Below, piece after piece: positions 49,376 to 61,687 of a stretch of DNA of 64,000 nucleotides. How positions within the stretch are numbered: the first letter of the stretch is position 1; each line of letters starts with the position of its first letter. This DNA is from Mactra quadrangularis. Taxonomy: Eukaryota > Mollusca > Bivalvia > Venerida > Mactridae. The DNA lies in NCBI GenBank assembly GCA_025267735.1, contig CM046299.1:24330468-24394467 (forward strand). Direction: 5' to 3'. The translations under genes and the position numbers were made by a program. The notes beneath the pieces are model-generated. The model was given only the letters and a program-made list of their open reading frames with translations, was not told the DNA's origin and ran no database searches.

Positions 49376-49393
49376 CAGAACAGAACAGAACCG
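49376..49393 (-). mobile_element. (GAACA)n tail of a non-LTR element remnant
   Basis: GAACAGAACAGAACAGAACC; see the tails at 24836 and 42398. No coding sequence attached. Confidence 0.35.
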
Positions 49394-50091
49394 AGCCGAA
49401 TGGATATTGTATTTAATTCGATTAAATATTCTGTAAAATGAAACAAGGTGTTTTTACATTATTTTCAATTAAGACTTAATTGATTTTACTGTAATTGAAT
49501 ACATGTTATTTCATATGAGAGATTTTCGGTATAAGATAATACTGTTACAAGTTTATATGTATAAATCATTAAAGATTGTTATCAAATTATATTGAAATAT
49601 TAAAATAGATTTTGTATATATGATAAACTTTCATTGTAACAATATCATATGACACTTCAATAAACACTATGTCAATTTGTTTTCATTTCATATAAAATAT
49701 GAATACAATATATAATTTAAAATTATAATATTTGTTAAATATCGTCATTTAAATACGACGTATTATATATCATTTTTGTATATAGTTTTTATTTACAGTA
49801 TCTTTATTATAGAACTAATTTTCAAATAAGTTGGGGAAATAAATTTACGTATCATACTTCAGCATTTGTGTTTTTAAAATTTAAATTATAAGAAGGCTGG
49901 GCTATACAGTAAATTTTACTGTGGTAGATTTAGAAAAGAGTCGTGGTCAAGGAGAACATCTCATAGTTCCAATGATAAGCGACTTGGTGCATAGGCGGCA
50001 AGCACGGCGCCAATTCGAAAACACTTTGATGTACATACACCCTTGTAGTTTTGACTGGGGAGTGGGGATAGTGCAGGCCGCCTATGAGTTA

Positions 50092-50450
50092 GGGACTTTA
50101 GTCAGTTATCTTTCCCTGATAAAATCTGAAGCAATCCAATTGGAAAGTATGTGCTTACAGTTGGAATCCTCGGATTTTATCATTGAATTCTTATGTAAGC
50201 ATAACACAATATTTCATCCAATATCTTTCTTGTTATAAAGATATTTACAAAAGTGATGAAATTTAGATAGTTCTTTACCCAAACAATACTTAGCTTGAAT
50301 TCCAAACAAATTAAATGATTTACAAAAAAGTTATTTACGATTAATTTTGGCAAATTGACATTGAAAAGTAAGGGTAAAATCCGAGTAATCCAACTAATTG
50401 GACCTATCTATTTGAAGAGTATACAAGGGGAAATAACTGACTAACGTCCC
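50092..50450. mobile_element. 359-bp MITE with TTA target duplication (GGGACTTTAGTCAGTTAT family)
   Basis: The left end reads GGGACTTTAGTCAGTTATCT and the right end is the inverse with one or two changes (AATAACTGACTAACGTCCC). TTA flanks both ends (50089-50091 and 50451-50453), a TWA duplication as in PIF/Harbinger. Homologous in inverted orientation to 59911-60210, sharing TGATAAAATCTGAAGCAAT and the block TTTGGCAAATTGACATTGAA. Non-coding. Confidence 0.9.
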
Positions 50451-50453
50451 TTA

Positions 50454-52726
50454 TTGGTGCACATCTATATTATATCCATGATTATTTGAGGTTTTATAAG
50501 TGTCCGTCTGCTTCTCAAGAATGCATTTTGAGCAGATAATCGTGGAATTGTATAACCAGGCGTTTAGTATTTTAATTTCATTTTGATACTTTTACAGTCA
50601 TGTGTTAGCTAAACTATATGTTTGCAGTATTTCGAAGACATATCATATGAAAATATATATGATTGATCGTTTTCATAAATGATCATAATTAACATTGTAC
50701 TTCAGTAATTTTATTTATACATTTTTGTTATGCTACAGGAGCGGACTAATACGTTTCTATATGTTTAAAGTATGCAGAAGACTTCTTTAGACCAGAGACC
50801 TATTCGATGACTTTGTTTTGGTTTAAAGGTACAATAAGAAATATTGTTCTTTCATATATTCAGACTTTATGGTATGTGATACAATTTCTTAAGTTGTCAG
50901 TTCACACAAACACTAAGAATATTTAGTTGGCTGCTATGTATTGAAAACTGTCTTGCCTTTTAATATGTCATCATATTAAACCCACCGACCTTGCTGACAT
51001 CATACATTGTACATACAGTATGAATACTTATTAGTATGGAAGCATATTTCTGCCATTACATTGCCACATAACAAACAAGTGATTGACCATGTAAACAGGT
51101 TAACTAGTTACTTAACTTGTTAACCACATAATAAACTAGTTAATAACTAGATAACCACTTACCTGTTGGCGATTATAGATAAGTAGTAAGTGATTATCAA
51201 GTTACGTCACGGTGTATAACCACTTGAAATAACATGTTAATTATGTAGTCATCTGATGGCAGAACTTTGCCACCATACATTGAGTTATTCATCATGTAAA
51301 TTTTAATTCATGAAAACAAGTTTAACATACTGCACAATAAACATGAAGATATAATGAATTGTTTGATATATATTTATATAAATGATGTAACTCACCTCGT
51401 GGTGGTATTTCCATGATTCATAATTCATTATATATACGTACATACATACACACTGTTGTTGCGTACTTGTATATATCAACACCATTTATATACAGTATAT
51501 AAAACACTAATTGTTTTAAATTGTTTCCTTGGCGCTCGCGCGTGGCTATAAGTTCATCTCATCTTAAGTAAAATCGAATGATTTAAATACTGTTAACTTA
51601 CTTTTCAATTTGTCTAGACAATGTTTTACAAATATCAATTTGATATCAGTGAGCTATCATTAAACATGTACATGTATAATGCTCAGTGTAACCAACCACT
51701 TGGTCGTATTTGAAACCACTATATTGTATGAAAGCATTTCAACAATGAAATGCGCGTATAAGACAAACGCTTAGCTGCATCACTGTATTCTTGAAAGAGT
51801 ACATGTATATACTCAAGTTCGTACAATGAACATGTAAGCCCTACACTGATTTTTCGTCCTGTCATCCGTATCCATAGAAAAACAATAAAGATAAAAACGT
51901 TTCCTGTACAAAAGTGATTAAAACACATCAATTAATCACATAAATGAACTGACAACTGTAATAAAGCCAGAATTACTATTTTATATCCTTAAAGTCTTAT
52001 CATAACGTAACTTCAAGTTTTACTTTTTTAACACTTTCTTTCAAAATACAAATTACTGATATTAAGAGTAGTGATGTTCAAGTTGTACAAAACCACAGAC
52101 TAACCATTACACTAAATGATATTATCAGTCACTAGCGTTTCTTGTCCAATGAAAATATTTTCATACGAAGAAAAATGACTTAAAAACAGTTAATTGTTGA
52201 CCCTAGACAATGAAACAGTTGGTTTGTTTATACATGGTTTGTAAAACATGTATTTTCAAAAACACTTGTGTCACTGACAATGTATAGAACTGTTGGTTGT
52301 GATCAATAAAACACCTTTACAACTTTGGAATACTTTATACTCATAGTAAATACTATTTCTAAATACATGTTGCTATCATGCGGTGAACTATCAACTTCCA
52401 AGGTGTAATTTCAATAGCTTGCTATTATAATGGACACAGTTATGACTTTATTAGAATCGATACAGGAAGAGACGAGAGAAGTGAAAGGAATTTCTCACAC
52501 AAGACAAGTCAATATTGTTGACATATAGCTCATTTACTAGATCCTGCATGTTTTTGTATTTTTATTATAATTATGTCTTGGCCTTATGTAATTAATTTCT
52601 GTATCTTTTGTAGGAAACAACTTCATTTTCAAAATTATTCCTAAAAATGCATTTGCTAAGACTTAGTCAGTATTACAATTGTCTAGAGCGATTTGTAATA
52701 ACGATTCATTTATGAAATAACAAAAA
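50454..52726. other. AT-rich intergenic sequence
   Basis: No gene recognised. At about 51090-51150 several overlapping GTTAACTAGTTA-like palindromic words occur. Minus-strand open frames near 51303 and 51719 are unsupported. Confidence 0.4.
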
Positions 52727-52945
52727 AGGGCTGACGTGGTCGAGTGGTTACGACATTGGAAAAGTAATCATTGGATAGCAGCTCCGCGTTGATTCATATA
52801 CCATCCAAAGCATACCTCGTTGTTCCCTTGAACTAGAAACTTTATTCTACTATCTCAGTACTGGGGGACCAGGAAACGAAATCGAAAGTGATTAATCAAA
52901 GCTTTAAGAATTTTGTTTCACAATCGAGCTAAAATAAATAAATAT
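52727..52945 (+). mobile_element. tRNA-derived SINE, family 1 (full length)
   Basis: GACGTGGTCGAGTGGTTACG is a good A box of tRNA-Leu/Ser type. A decayed B-box region (CCGCGTTGATTCATA), then TTGAACTAGAAACTTTATTC, TGGGGGACCAGGAAACG and TTTCACAATCGAGCTAAAAT follow. It is the most complete of the three copies seen and serves as the family reference here. Confidence 0.85.
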
Positions 52946-53624
52946 AAACAAAAATATTCAATTGTAAGGTGACTGGAACATTATTAAACATTTTGTTCTA
53001 GTTTCATACACTAAATAACAAAGATCGACCTTTCATTTGTATGCAAAGGATTAGAAATCAGGGTAAATGAAATCAATTTCTAATGTTACAGCTTGTGCAT
53101 ATTATCTCATTTGGTATTGGGCAAGTGTTATCTTTTCAATGCTTATTTCCGCAAGACAAATCACGTTATTTGATAAGCGAGCTTTCTCAAGGACGAAGAC
53201 ATGCTTTGTACCAACGTACGGGAGGCCAATTCAATTAATTTCCCGAATAGTTTTGCATGTAACTCAGTTTTAACAAAGCGAACAAAAAACTTGGAGAGAG
53301 TAAAACCGTGACACAAAATCAATAAATCACCCATGATCACGAAATGAAGAAATAATTCACACGATAAAGGTTATCAGGTGACCATTGAACATGTCACAAA
53401 TACTTCATGCTTTATAAAACAACAAGTACAAAGAACTTTATCAATTATTATTGAGTTGGTAACTCAGTATTTACTAAAAACTTGATTTGTTGATCGATTG
53501 TTAAATGGTCCTTCTGACAACATTGTTCATTTTTTAGAATTACTAGAAACGAGGAGCTTGGAGCTATGGAGAAGCTATGATGTTTTAGGCTCTGATTTTA
53601 AATTTATTTTGTATATACATTTTA

Positions 53625-53902
53625 ATAGGGTTTTATGCCATGGCAACACAAGTTTATTGTCATTGTCCGGCGGCCAGCCCCCCCCCAATCATTGCTTTCC
53701 CTGACCTTTGAATATAATCAGTTCTTAACTACCCTTTCACAAGGTCAACAACAATATACCTTATTAATGGCGGAAAAACCGACATCACTGTCTCGAATTT
53801 TTATGGAAAAGTATAACCAGACCGGATGAGACTCAAACTAGCAACCGATTCGTGATACTAGACTTAAAATCCCGCATTAAGCCAACTGTGCCACGGACCC
53901 GG
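53625..53902 (-). mobile_element. tRNA-derived SINE-like copy
   Basis: Minus strand starts CCGGGTCCGTGGCACAGTTG (A box) and continues to a degenerate B box (GGTTGCTAGTTTGAGTC), ending near GGCATAAAACCC. A run of nine or so C on the plus strand at about 53678-53687 lies inside. More divergent than family 2. Confidence 0.6.
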
Positions 53903-55177
53903 ATTTGTTTATGTATAAATGATATTCGGCGCTGTGCAGGGCTCATTTTCTTCGATCTATAAATAGTAGCCAGCGAATATGACTTAAAACTACTAAAAAA
54001 TCTCAAGTTCACAAAATGTTCCTGCTTTACTAACTAAGATTGATAAACATTTATATATTACATGTAATTTTAAGCTGATATTTTTTTCGGGACCAGCATA
54101 TTGAAATTTTGGGACTGTATACTAAACTTTATTTCGGGACAACCAATAGACTCATTTATTTTATTCATTTCTCAATACCAGAAGAGAATTTTATTGGACA
54201 AGCAGGAATGGTAGAGCAATTTGTATTGGTTAAAAATGTACGTCAGAAGTTGGCTTAGACAGCTGCGCCGAAAAAGCATCCTAGTTGAATATCACTATTA
54301 TGTTTGCACCATAGAATCAATTGCTTTGCAAAACAACTGTTAAAATGCATAGCACAGTCGTTAAACATTATCAGAATGAAAAGAAATATACAATGAACGG
54401 AATCAATACACGTCATAAAACTGTGATACAATGAACCCCCGAAGAGACATGTAGCAGACGACACAAATATGTGTTGCAATTTTGTATAAAATAACATTAT
54501 ATCTTGAAAGATAACATTTAAATAAACTCTCTCATAGAAAGATATGTCCATTGATTGACTGATTACCTCTTATTTCAGTACGTAACAACAACTATTGCTA
54601 ATCTAAGCATTGCAATAGTATTTGTTTCTTGTCTACAAAAAGATAACAAGGACCGAGGTCCCAGAAAAAACACGAATTAAGTCCCTCAAGTAGTAGGGTA
54701 AAGGTATTTCAGTAATGTGAAGGATTATCACGCATAAGACATTTTGACACTTTTTAAAGCCGCCATCTTGTATCACTCCGCGGGAAACAGTCACGTGACA
54801 AATTAGTCCCACCATGGTTGCTAAAATATAAGAGCACTTCAGTAGAATTTTGACACATATTTTAGCAAACTAAATCAATTAACAATCCATCAACTGTCGT
54901 TAACATATGACTTCAAGACATCTAACTGACTGGTCCCCTAATTATACAATATTGGCATGATTGACCTAGATTGACATCAGACAAGACAAAAAGGAACGAA
55001 TCCTAGCATGCATCGCATTAAAAAACAATTTCAGATTTTTCTATCCCCAACATGTAAAGTCACTGACACAATGCAGGTGTAAACTTGGCTAAATATTTCA
55101 AATGTTAGGATCATAGTAGACTTTATGACAGAGTTGGAATTTCCAACTTTCATATTATTATAAAGTGTTTTGTTTTT
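53903..55177. other. AT-rich intergenic sequence
   Basis: No gene recognised. The minus-strand frame at 54255-54551 has hydrophobic stretches but no domain. A palindrome GTTGGAATTTCCAAC lies at about 55133-55148, inside a wider ACTTTAT/ATAAAGT pair. Confidence 0.4.
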
Positions 55178-55488
55178 GTTTAAATTGGTTGGGTTTAACG
55201 CCATATAGGTCATATCACGGCGGCCAGTCAACCTACTCACCGTGCCTTTAAAAGCTAAATCTCTGGATTTAGCTGTTAATCAGTACCTTTTACTAGGCGC
55301 AGCATACTTCTGTCAGTGACTGGCAACTTTCAAACCTACATAATTTAAAAACAGTGGTAGAATGGAGAATGGTGGTAGAAATTATTTCATGACCAAGCTC
55401 TAAGAAAGTATGCTCCATCCTGGAATCGAACCTAAACCACCCCTCGAACAGTAGACTTGTGTGTTACCGAGTTATCGAGTCTGGCGTA
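55178..55488 (-). mobile_element. tRNA-derived SINE, family 2
   Basis: On the minus strand the 3' end is GGCGTTAAACCCAACC, preceded by AGCTAAATCCAGAGATTTAG, CAGTCACTGACAGAAGTATG and a B-box region (GGTTCGATTCCAGGATGG). The A-box part is degenerate. The best example here of this family's 3' end. Confidence 0.82.
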
Positions 55489-56090
55489 CCATTTCATTTG
55501 AATCCAAACGCCTGGTCACGTATTCATCCGCGGTTAACTTCAAAATGAACCATAGAGTATATAAAATTTCAATTCTATTCGAACAACAACTACGTAAATA
55601 AAAGAGATTTGTCATTTCTTTGAAAACAAATCTGATCGGAAATAAATTGAGTCAGTAATCTTAATTTGTGTAAATAAAACAGAACGATCGTAATAAATTA
55701 AGATAAATTTGTCACCTAACTTGATATACATATCTAGTATCTATGTTTCAATAAATGATTATTTTACATATAAAACTTGAACAGATAATCAATTATTGAA
55801 ACACAGAGAGACGCTAACATTTTATCTACGTACGAAGTCGTTCACAAAGAATACAACGAAAAACAGTTATTCAATTTAAAGAACTTAGAAGTTTTTCAAA
55901 AGTAAAATTATAGTTTATTAAAATTTTCATTTTCTATTCAATCAGTTAAGAACTCTTGTAACAGTTAGTATCAGACATAGGTCTACGTGTGAATATAATA
56001 CACACTGTATGAAGTGGCTTTGTAGTCTAATGATCTAGAATTAAGGCAGCCATCGAAGACATTACAAGTGTATCATAACTCCTTGTGGCA

Positions 56091-56349
56091 TATGTCCTGA
56101 TTTGAACAGACCCTGTCAAGCTATTACGACTGTAAGCTTGATTCCCGGACGGGGCATATATTCGTAGAGTTAATCCATGAAATAATTTCTATGGACATTC
56201 TTCCTCATGCTGGTGATCCCTCACAGTAACTTTTTCCACCCGGGTGAGGGGAACAACTCTGAGTAAATTTTATGCTCAACGAAATTAGCTGTACCCCTAG
56301 TGGGGTTCGAACCTCTTAATCCCTTAAGCGCGTCTAACCACTGGACCAC
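56091..56349 (-). mobile_element. tRNA-derived SINE, family 3
   Basis: Minus strand starts GTGGTCCAGTGGTTAGACGC (A box), then AGGTTCGAACCCCACTAGGG (B box), CAGCTAATTTCGTTGAG and GAGTTGTTCCCCTCACC. From about 56205 leftward it continues with sequence like family 2 (CATGAAATAATTTC-like and GGGAATCAAGC). It may be two SINEs joined, or a composite. Confidence 0.78.
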
Positions 56350-56879
56350 TGTTTCTATCCTATATAATGAGTATTTCAGTTCTTGGATTTGATTCAGGTT
56401 CAAATCGCATTTGGTATGAAAAGACATACCATAGTATTAGCGTTCCAATGAAGAAATTGACCAGTCAACGATAACATACTTCTACTAACTATTTTCTCTG
56501 AACAATTACACATCAATCAGTATATATTTAATACATCCTATAGTATATAATGATACAATGGATATGTTCATCTTAATACATCAACATGATATGGATCATT
56601 GATACATTCATTTTTATAGACAATTTATAATTGAGATTTCATTGATACTTTTTACTGTGATAAATTAGACTTAAGGTGCGGTAGATCAAATATTCAAGTG
56701 ATTTTGTTCTTGATTATCTAGGATTGTATCCGGAACTCTTATCATTAGGTTTGCAAATATATTTTTTAAACATTTTTACTACCCACGAGTAAAGGTAAAG
56801 TGCGGTTTAAAGTCTACTTCCATGCATGCATATACATGTTCAGTTGACCTTACAATTTTGTATGATAACCCCTGATGAT

Positions 56880-57045
56880 TGAAATCACCTTCAAGCATGT
56901 GACCCCTCACTGTCTGACTGTGTTCATTTACACCCGGACTAAGTGGAACAACTGTAGATAAATTTTCTTCCTCAATGAAATTAGCAGTATTCTTAGTAGA
57001 GTTCAAACATGGGACCTGTCGAATGCTAGAATTTAGAGTAAAACG
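56880..57045 (-). mobile_element. tRNA-derived SINE, family 3 (divergent, truncated)
   Basis: Aligns with 56091-56349: GTTTGAACTCTACTAAGAAT (B box), GCTAATTTCATTGAGGAAG, CAGTTGTTCCACTTAGTCC. Lacks a good A box. Confidence 0.65.
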
Positions 57046-57110
57046 ACTAATACAAATGTTGTTTGCACTTTTGTTCAACTAAATAAGGAAAACTATATCA
57101 AACATCTTAA

Positions 57111-59890
57111 GCCTCAGTCCCATAAAATCGTGGCTTGTTGCGGACCCGTACGTGCAAACAGCCGTAGGCCGTGGGAAGCCTTGCGTGTGAACGGTCTCTC
57201 TACGGGTTTGTGGTCACATAAATTTTAGAGCCGTGCGGTCAATCGTAAGAGCGGCAGTACGGGCATCGTACGGGCTATTTACGGATGTAGAAGACTCCCG
57301 TGCGGCCGCCGCAAGGACTATGGGCGTATACATTTTGTCTAATAAGATGATGACGTAAAGCTTGTTAAGAAAACAAAGAGAAACGGAATACGTATCGTAT
57401 GACCCGTACGAATGCCGCACGGGACCCGTACGAATGCCACACGGGACCCGTACGTCGCTCGTAATGAACCGTACGACTGAAAGCGATTTCATTATAGGCT
57501 GTAAGCCGTAAGACCGCAAGGATGTGGTCACAATAGCGAAATAATGTTGTTTACGGACATGTAAGGGCTAGAATCGTTGATGACCGTGTGGGCTGTCGTG
57601 CGGGTAACGTACGGGTCCGTAAGAAGAATTGAATAAAAACGAGTCGTAAAGACCCGTGTCTGGAAGATGTGTATGCACATCTTCCAGACACGATCACGCA
57701 CGGCACTTAACCGTAAATAGAGTCGTGAACAATCGTACGGAGATCTTGCGGGCCACTTGCGGGGTACGCACGATACATTAGCGCAACAACGGCACATTAA
57801 TTTCGTAGGTTTCATGATTGTATGATATTTATTGTTGACTAGTTGAGTTAAAAATGACACGAATACGTACACTACGCTTGTTTGTTTTGTTGGATGTTCA
57901 AATAGGAAAAGTTGAGAAAAGGAATAGAGCAGTTCTATCTTGTCTGATTAGGTGGAGATTCCTGTATTACTGGTCTTTAAGGTTCTGTCCCCCCACCTTG
58001 CACGTTGTACTGAGTAGAAGACTCTGTAATGATAGTTTTTGCAGCTCGCCTTCCCTTTCTTTGGCCCCATATTTAATTATAAACGACTCTACATCTTCAA
58101 CATTTCTAAAAGCAATAATAGAAACGTTGACAATCTTCTCATTTATGTCAGCGAATGGCATAGAACCGGTTATATACTACTCTTTTCATGCAGGGTGAAA
58201 TAGAAGTTGCGCATCGTCCATGTCTCAATACATCATGACCAAGATAAGTGATCAAAGCTCATTCCTACCATAAATAACGCGTGCACTCCCTTCATCTAAC
58301 TGCAATTTACTGTCATAAAGAATTTTGTCGCAATCATTTGGTAATAAGTGATGGCTTCTTGTTTGACTCATAGATAACAGACCCAAATTTTCCTTATTAT
58401 AGTATATATAGAGAAATTTGGGTCTGTCACCTGTGGTTTGACTACCTTGAGGATGATCCCTTAAGTGGACAACACAACCCTTTTTACCAACATGGAACTC
58501 TCACCAATTTGTAAATTGCGTTGTTAATTTCTTGAACCAGGAATTTGCTGCAAGATGGATTGGACGAAGAGGTTCAGTGGAGTTGCCACCAAGATTTTAA
58601 GATCTACCCTCTTGAAAAATTTCTATGGAAACGTTTAAACTAACTTTTCACTAAATTGTTGGATCATTGTTGATGAAATTACATCCAAAACGGCACCACA
58701 GCAGCAACCAAGAGAGTGGGGGGAAGCAATATAAGCCTTCAATATTATGATACGCAGTACATGTGTGCTGAGTGTACACATTGAGGGTACACGACTTTTG
58801 GCATACCCTGTACATTTGTGTTATAGTGACTACATGTACTTCGTTTTTCATTCAGTTGAGAAAGTAAAAACATATTCCAATTCACTAATTTGAGAGGTAT
58901 AAGTTATAAGTACATGTATACAAAACGTTACATTTTACTTAATTTTGACCATTAGCTTCGGTCCCATAGAAGAAACAGATATTTATATTTAAGTATAGGA
59001 CTGTACATAATAAATGTATCATATGAGAACGAAATGTCGGGCGCTTAAATTAATCTTTTACTTGTTGCGACATGGGCAAGAATAGCACATTTTTTTCACA
59101 TTAACGCGACAGGGCTTGTTCAAGATGTTCTTTTTTCACTGCTAAGTGACTGACAGATATACAGCATAGCAAGATTCTTCTCTTTTCAGTTCAAAATTTG
59201 CATTTCATACATGCATTTTCCCAAAATGATGTGTAAAGTGCCAGTACTTGGAAGCTGAAAACATATTTACTCATCACCATTTTGCGCCATTCTTCTTCAC
59301 TCAATAGCCTCGATTTTTTTCTGGCGATGAAGGGCGCTGTGCATTTTAAGCCCCAGTGACAAAGTGGAGAATTCTAATAGATACATGTATAGTGCCTGTT
59401 ATCTTGACGCAATTGTAAAAATTGTCGTTTTAATTCAAATGCAGTAGCTTTCATAAAATGCTTTAATGAGACATTTACCAGTAGCTCTTTTATACAATCA
59501 CACATTTATTCATGCATGCGACGATAAACGGTCATTTTATTCAAAATCAGCTGTTGCACGCGAGTATCCTATACATCGCACGAAATTTAATTATACGTAA
59601 TCATGTCGCACGTGATCATTAAGGTGACCGTACAAACATGGCTTAAAACAACACACCCGTACGGAGCCGTAGCTGGAAGATATGCAATTTTATTCCATGC
59701 TTGGCCACGATTTTGTTCACGATTTGACTTTAAAACTGATACGTGTATCCACGGCTCATCGCACGGACACTGGTAAAAACGTAGCAGTCCGTACGGGTAC
59801 GCAAGAGTTCGTACGGGGCCTTACGATGCTTGGTCGCACGGCGCCCGTACGGTGCCCTTACGGCTATTTTTATGTTTATGGGACTGTAGC
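57111..59890. mobile_element. 2.8-kb DNA transposon with CGTACGG-rich ends, likely parent of the 6599-6938 element
   Basis: The left end is GCCTCAGTCCCATAAAATCG and the right end TTTATGGGACTGTAGC. The first about 680 bp and last about 250 bp are packed with CCCGTACGG words. Both ends match the two ends of the 340-bp element at 6599-6938, in inverted order. A perfect 17-bp-arm hairpin (CGTGTCTGGAAGATGTG) is at 57655-57692, and a 14-bp-arm hairpin (ACAGACCCAAATTT) at 58377-58427. The middle (about 57850-59600) has frames of 114 and 64 codons but no transposase motif that I can recognise, so it is either degenerate or another non-autonomous form. Superfamily unknown; no clear target duplication. 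Confidence 0.72.
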
Positions 59891-59910
59891 TTTAGAAACA
59901 CTCTAAATAA

Positions 59911-60210
59911 GGGACTTTAGTCAGTTATTTCCCCTTGTATACTCTTCAAATAGGTAGGTCCTATTAGTTAAATTACTCGGATGTTACCCTTACTTTTCAA
60001 TGTCAATTTGCCAAAATTAATCTTAAACAACTTTTTGTTAATATCACTTCTGTTAATATCTCCATTATCAAGGAAGATATTAGATGAAATATTTTGTTAT
60101 CCTTACATAGGACTTCAAAGATAAAATCCGAGGATTCCAACCGTAAGGATCTACTATACCAATTACATTGCTTCAGATTTTATCAGGGAAAGATAACTGA
60201 CTAAAGTCCC
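59911..60210. mobile_element. 300-bp MITE with TAA target duplication (GGGACTTTAGTCAGTTAT family)
   Basis: The ends GGGACTTTAGTCAGTTATTT and GATAACTGACTAAAGTCCC are inverse over at least 17 bp. TAA flanks both (59908-59910 and 60211-60213). Second member of the family at 50092-50450, in opposite orientation. It inserted 20 bp beyond the end of the 2.8-kb element. Confidence 0.9.
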
Positions 60211-60213
60211 TAA

Positions 60214-61687
60214 TTATGCATTCCATTGAAAAGCTTAACCCGTAGTTGTTACAAAAGACTATGCTGACCACTTACATTGCAATCTAACTGAAAGTCTTGT
60301 GACATTCCTGTAAATCAAAAACAGGAAGTTTTTGAATGCCCATTCATAATACATGTACTTAGTACTTTGAAATTTACGAGATATCAAGGAATGTACCTGT
60401 TGTCAAATTGACTGAACTTACATTGTATTGGTTTTTTTCTGATTTCATTTCTTTCAGTGATAAACATCAAAAATGTTTCAAACACTTTTATGTAGATCCA
60501 AAAGTGTCAAAATCATAGTGAAATGACAGAAAAAAGACACTCTACGAAAATCGGCATGTTGTTTAAAATTAACATAACATACATGTCATTTCTGACCTAA
60601 TACATAAGCATTACAATTATTGTAATTTATTTGATTGAAATAAACTCTTGAAAACTCTTGTACATGTATTTTGTTTTTCAGGTTTCATTTGTTTCAATGA
60701 CAAACGTCAGAATGTTTCAAAACACTTACATGTTGAAAGTGTCCAAAGCCTTATCCAAATTGCAGTAAAAGACAACAATGCAAGCCTTTGTTATCATTTG
60801 AAATGAACGTTTGTCCACAAATAAATTGATTTCAATTAAATGTATGAATTGTAAGAAATCATTGTTTACGACAGCGTGTCTTACAAGTGCATGTGTTTAA
60901 CATAAAAAAGTTAAAAGAATATTTCACTTTATAAAAACGAATCTCAGGTAACATTTGTTAATGCTATTCTGTTGCATGATATTGCAATTTTCGAACAAAA
61001 AACAAATTTTCAAGTTATTTGATATTTTTACACAAATTTGGGGACGTGAAATATGACAAGGTTTTGAGAAAATATACGATTTACGCCCATTCATGTACAT
61101 GTTTGTATAGTCAATCTCAAGGGCCGAATGCTTCGGTAATCGGCGAGTGCTCATACAGCCCAACTCAATAGCTTCACTAAATCAGATCACAAGCGGCTAC
61201 AACGCTCCGAAAAATGAAAGTAAACAAAGGTTATGGAACAATACGAAGACAACAAAATGCTCAATAAACCTCACACATTGCGACCTACAATTATCACTAA
61301 TGCGCATTATAAAATGACGAGGCTGTTGCACAAAGTCTATAACTAACTTCGATCTCAATCGCATTTACTCGGCAATTTCCGTGACATGAAAATATTAAAC
61401 AAACCCGATCGAGTTCAGAAAGACTTCAATCTTTGAAGATTATTAAACTGCACGCGATGATTAATGATAATAGCCAAGGAATAGATTACTATCGCCCTAT
61501 ATTTATAAATGAAACTGCATATTGGAACTATAGATAAGTCTATTATGTCGAAAACTGGCGAATTGTAACGAATATTGACGAACAATTTATTCCAGCTGCA
61601 TTCTGAACTCGATCGATCACGGAAATTGACGATTAGTTACGGTTGGTATCAGAGTTTATATTTGGGACACATCGATCATTTATTATC
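60214..61687. other. AT-rich sequence with a CpG-richer patch
   Basis: No gene recognised. The short region 61100-61450 has more CpG than its surroundings and a minus-strand frame (MSTRRLPKHSALEID...) without domain support. It could be a promoter-proximal region of an unseen gene, but nothing confirms this. Confidence 0.35.

Noticed and set aside
49921..50238. 105-codon plus-strand frame
   Set aside because: Runs through a hairpin element and into the TTA-flanked MITE; no independent support.
57854..58198. 114-codon plus-strand frame inside the 2.8-kb element, considered as a transposase
   Set aside because: No DDE, tyrosine-recombinase or zinc-finger pattern is visible and it is short.
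61100..61163. Minus-strand frame MSTRRLPKHS as a first exon
   Set aside because: Some CpG enrichment, but no donor-phase partner, domain or start-site signal could be tied to it.
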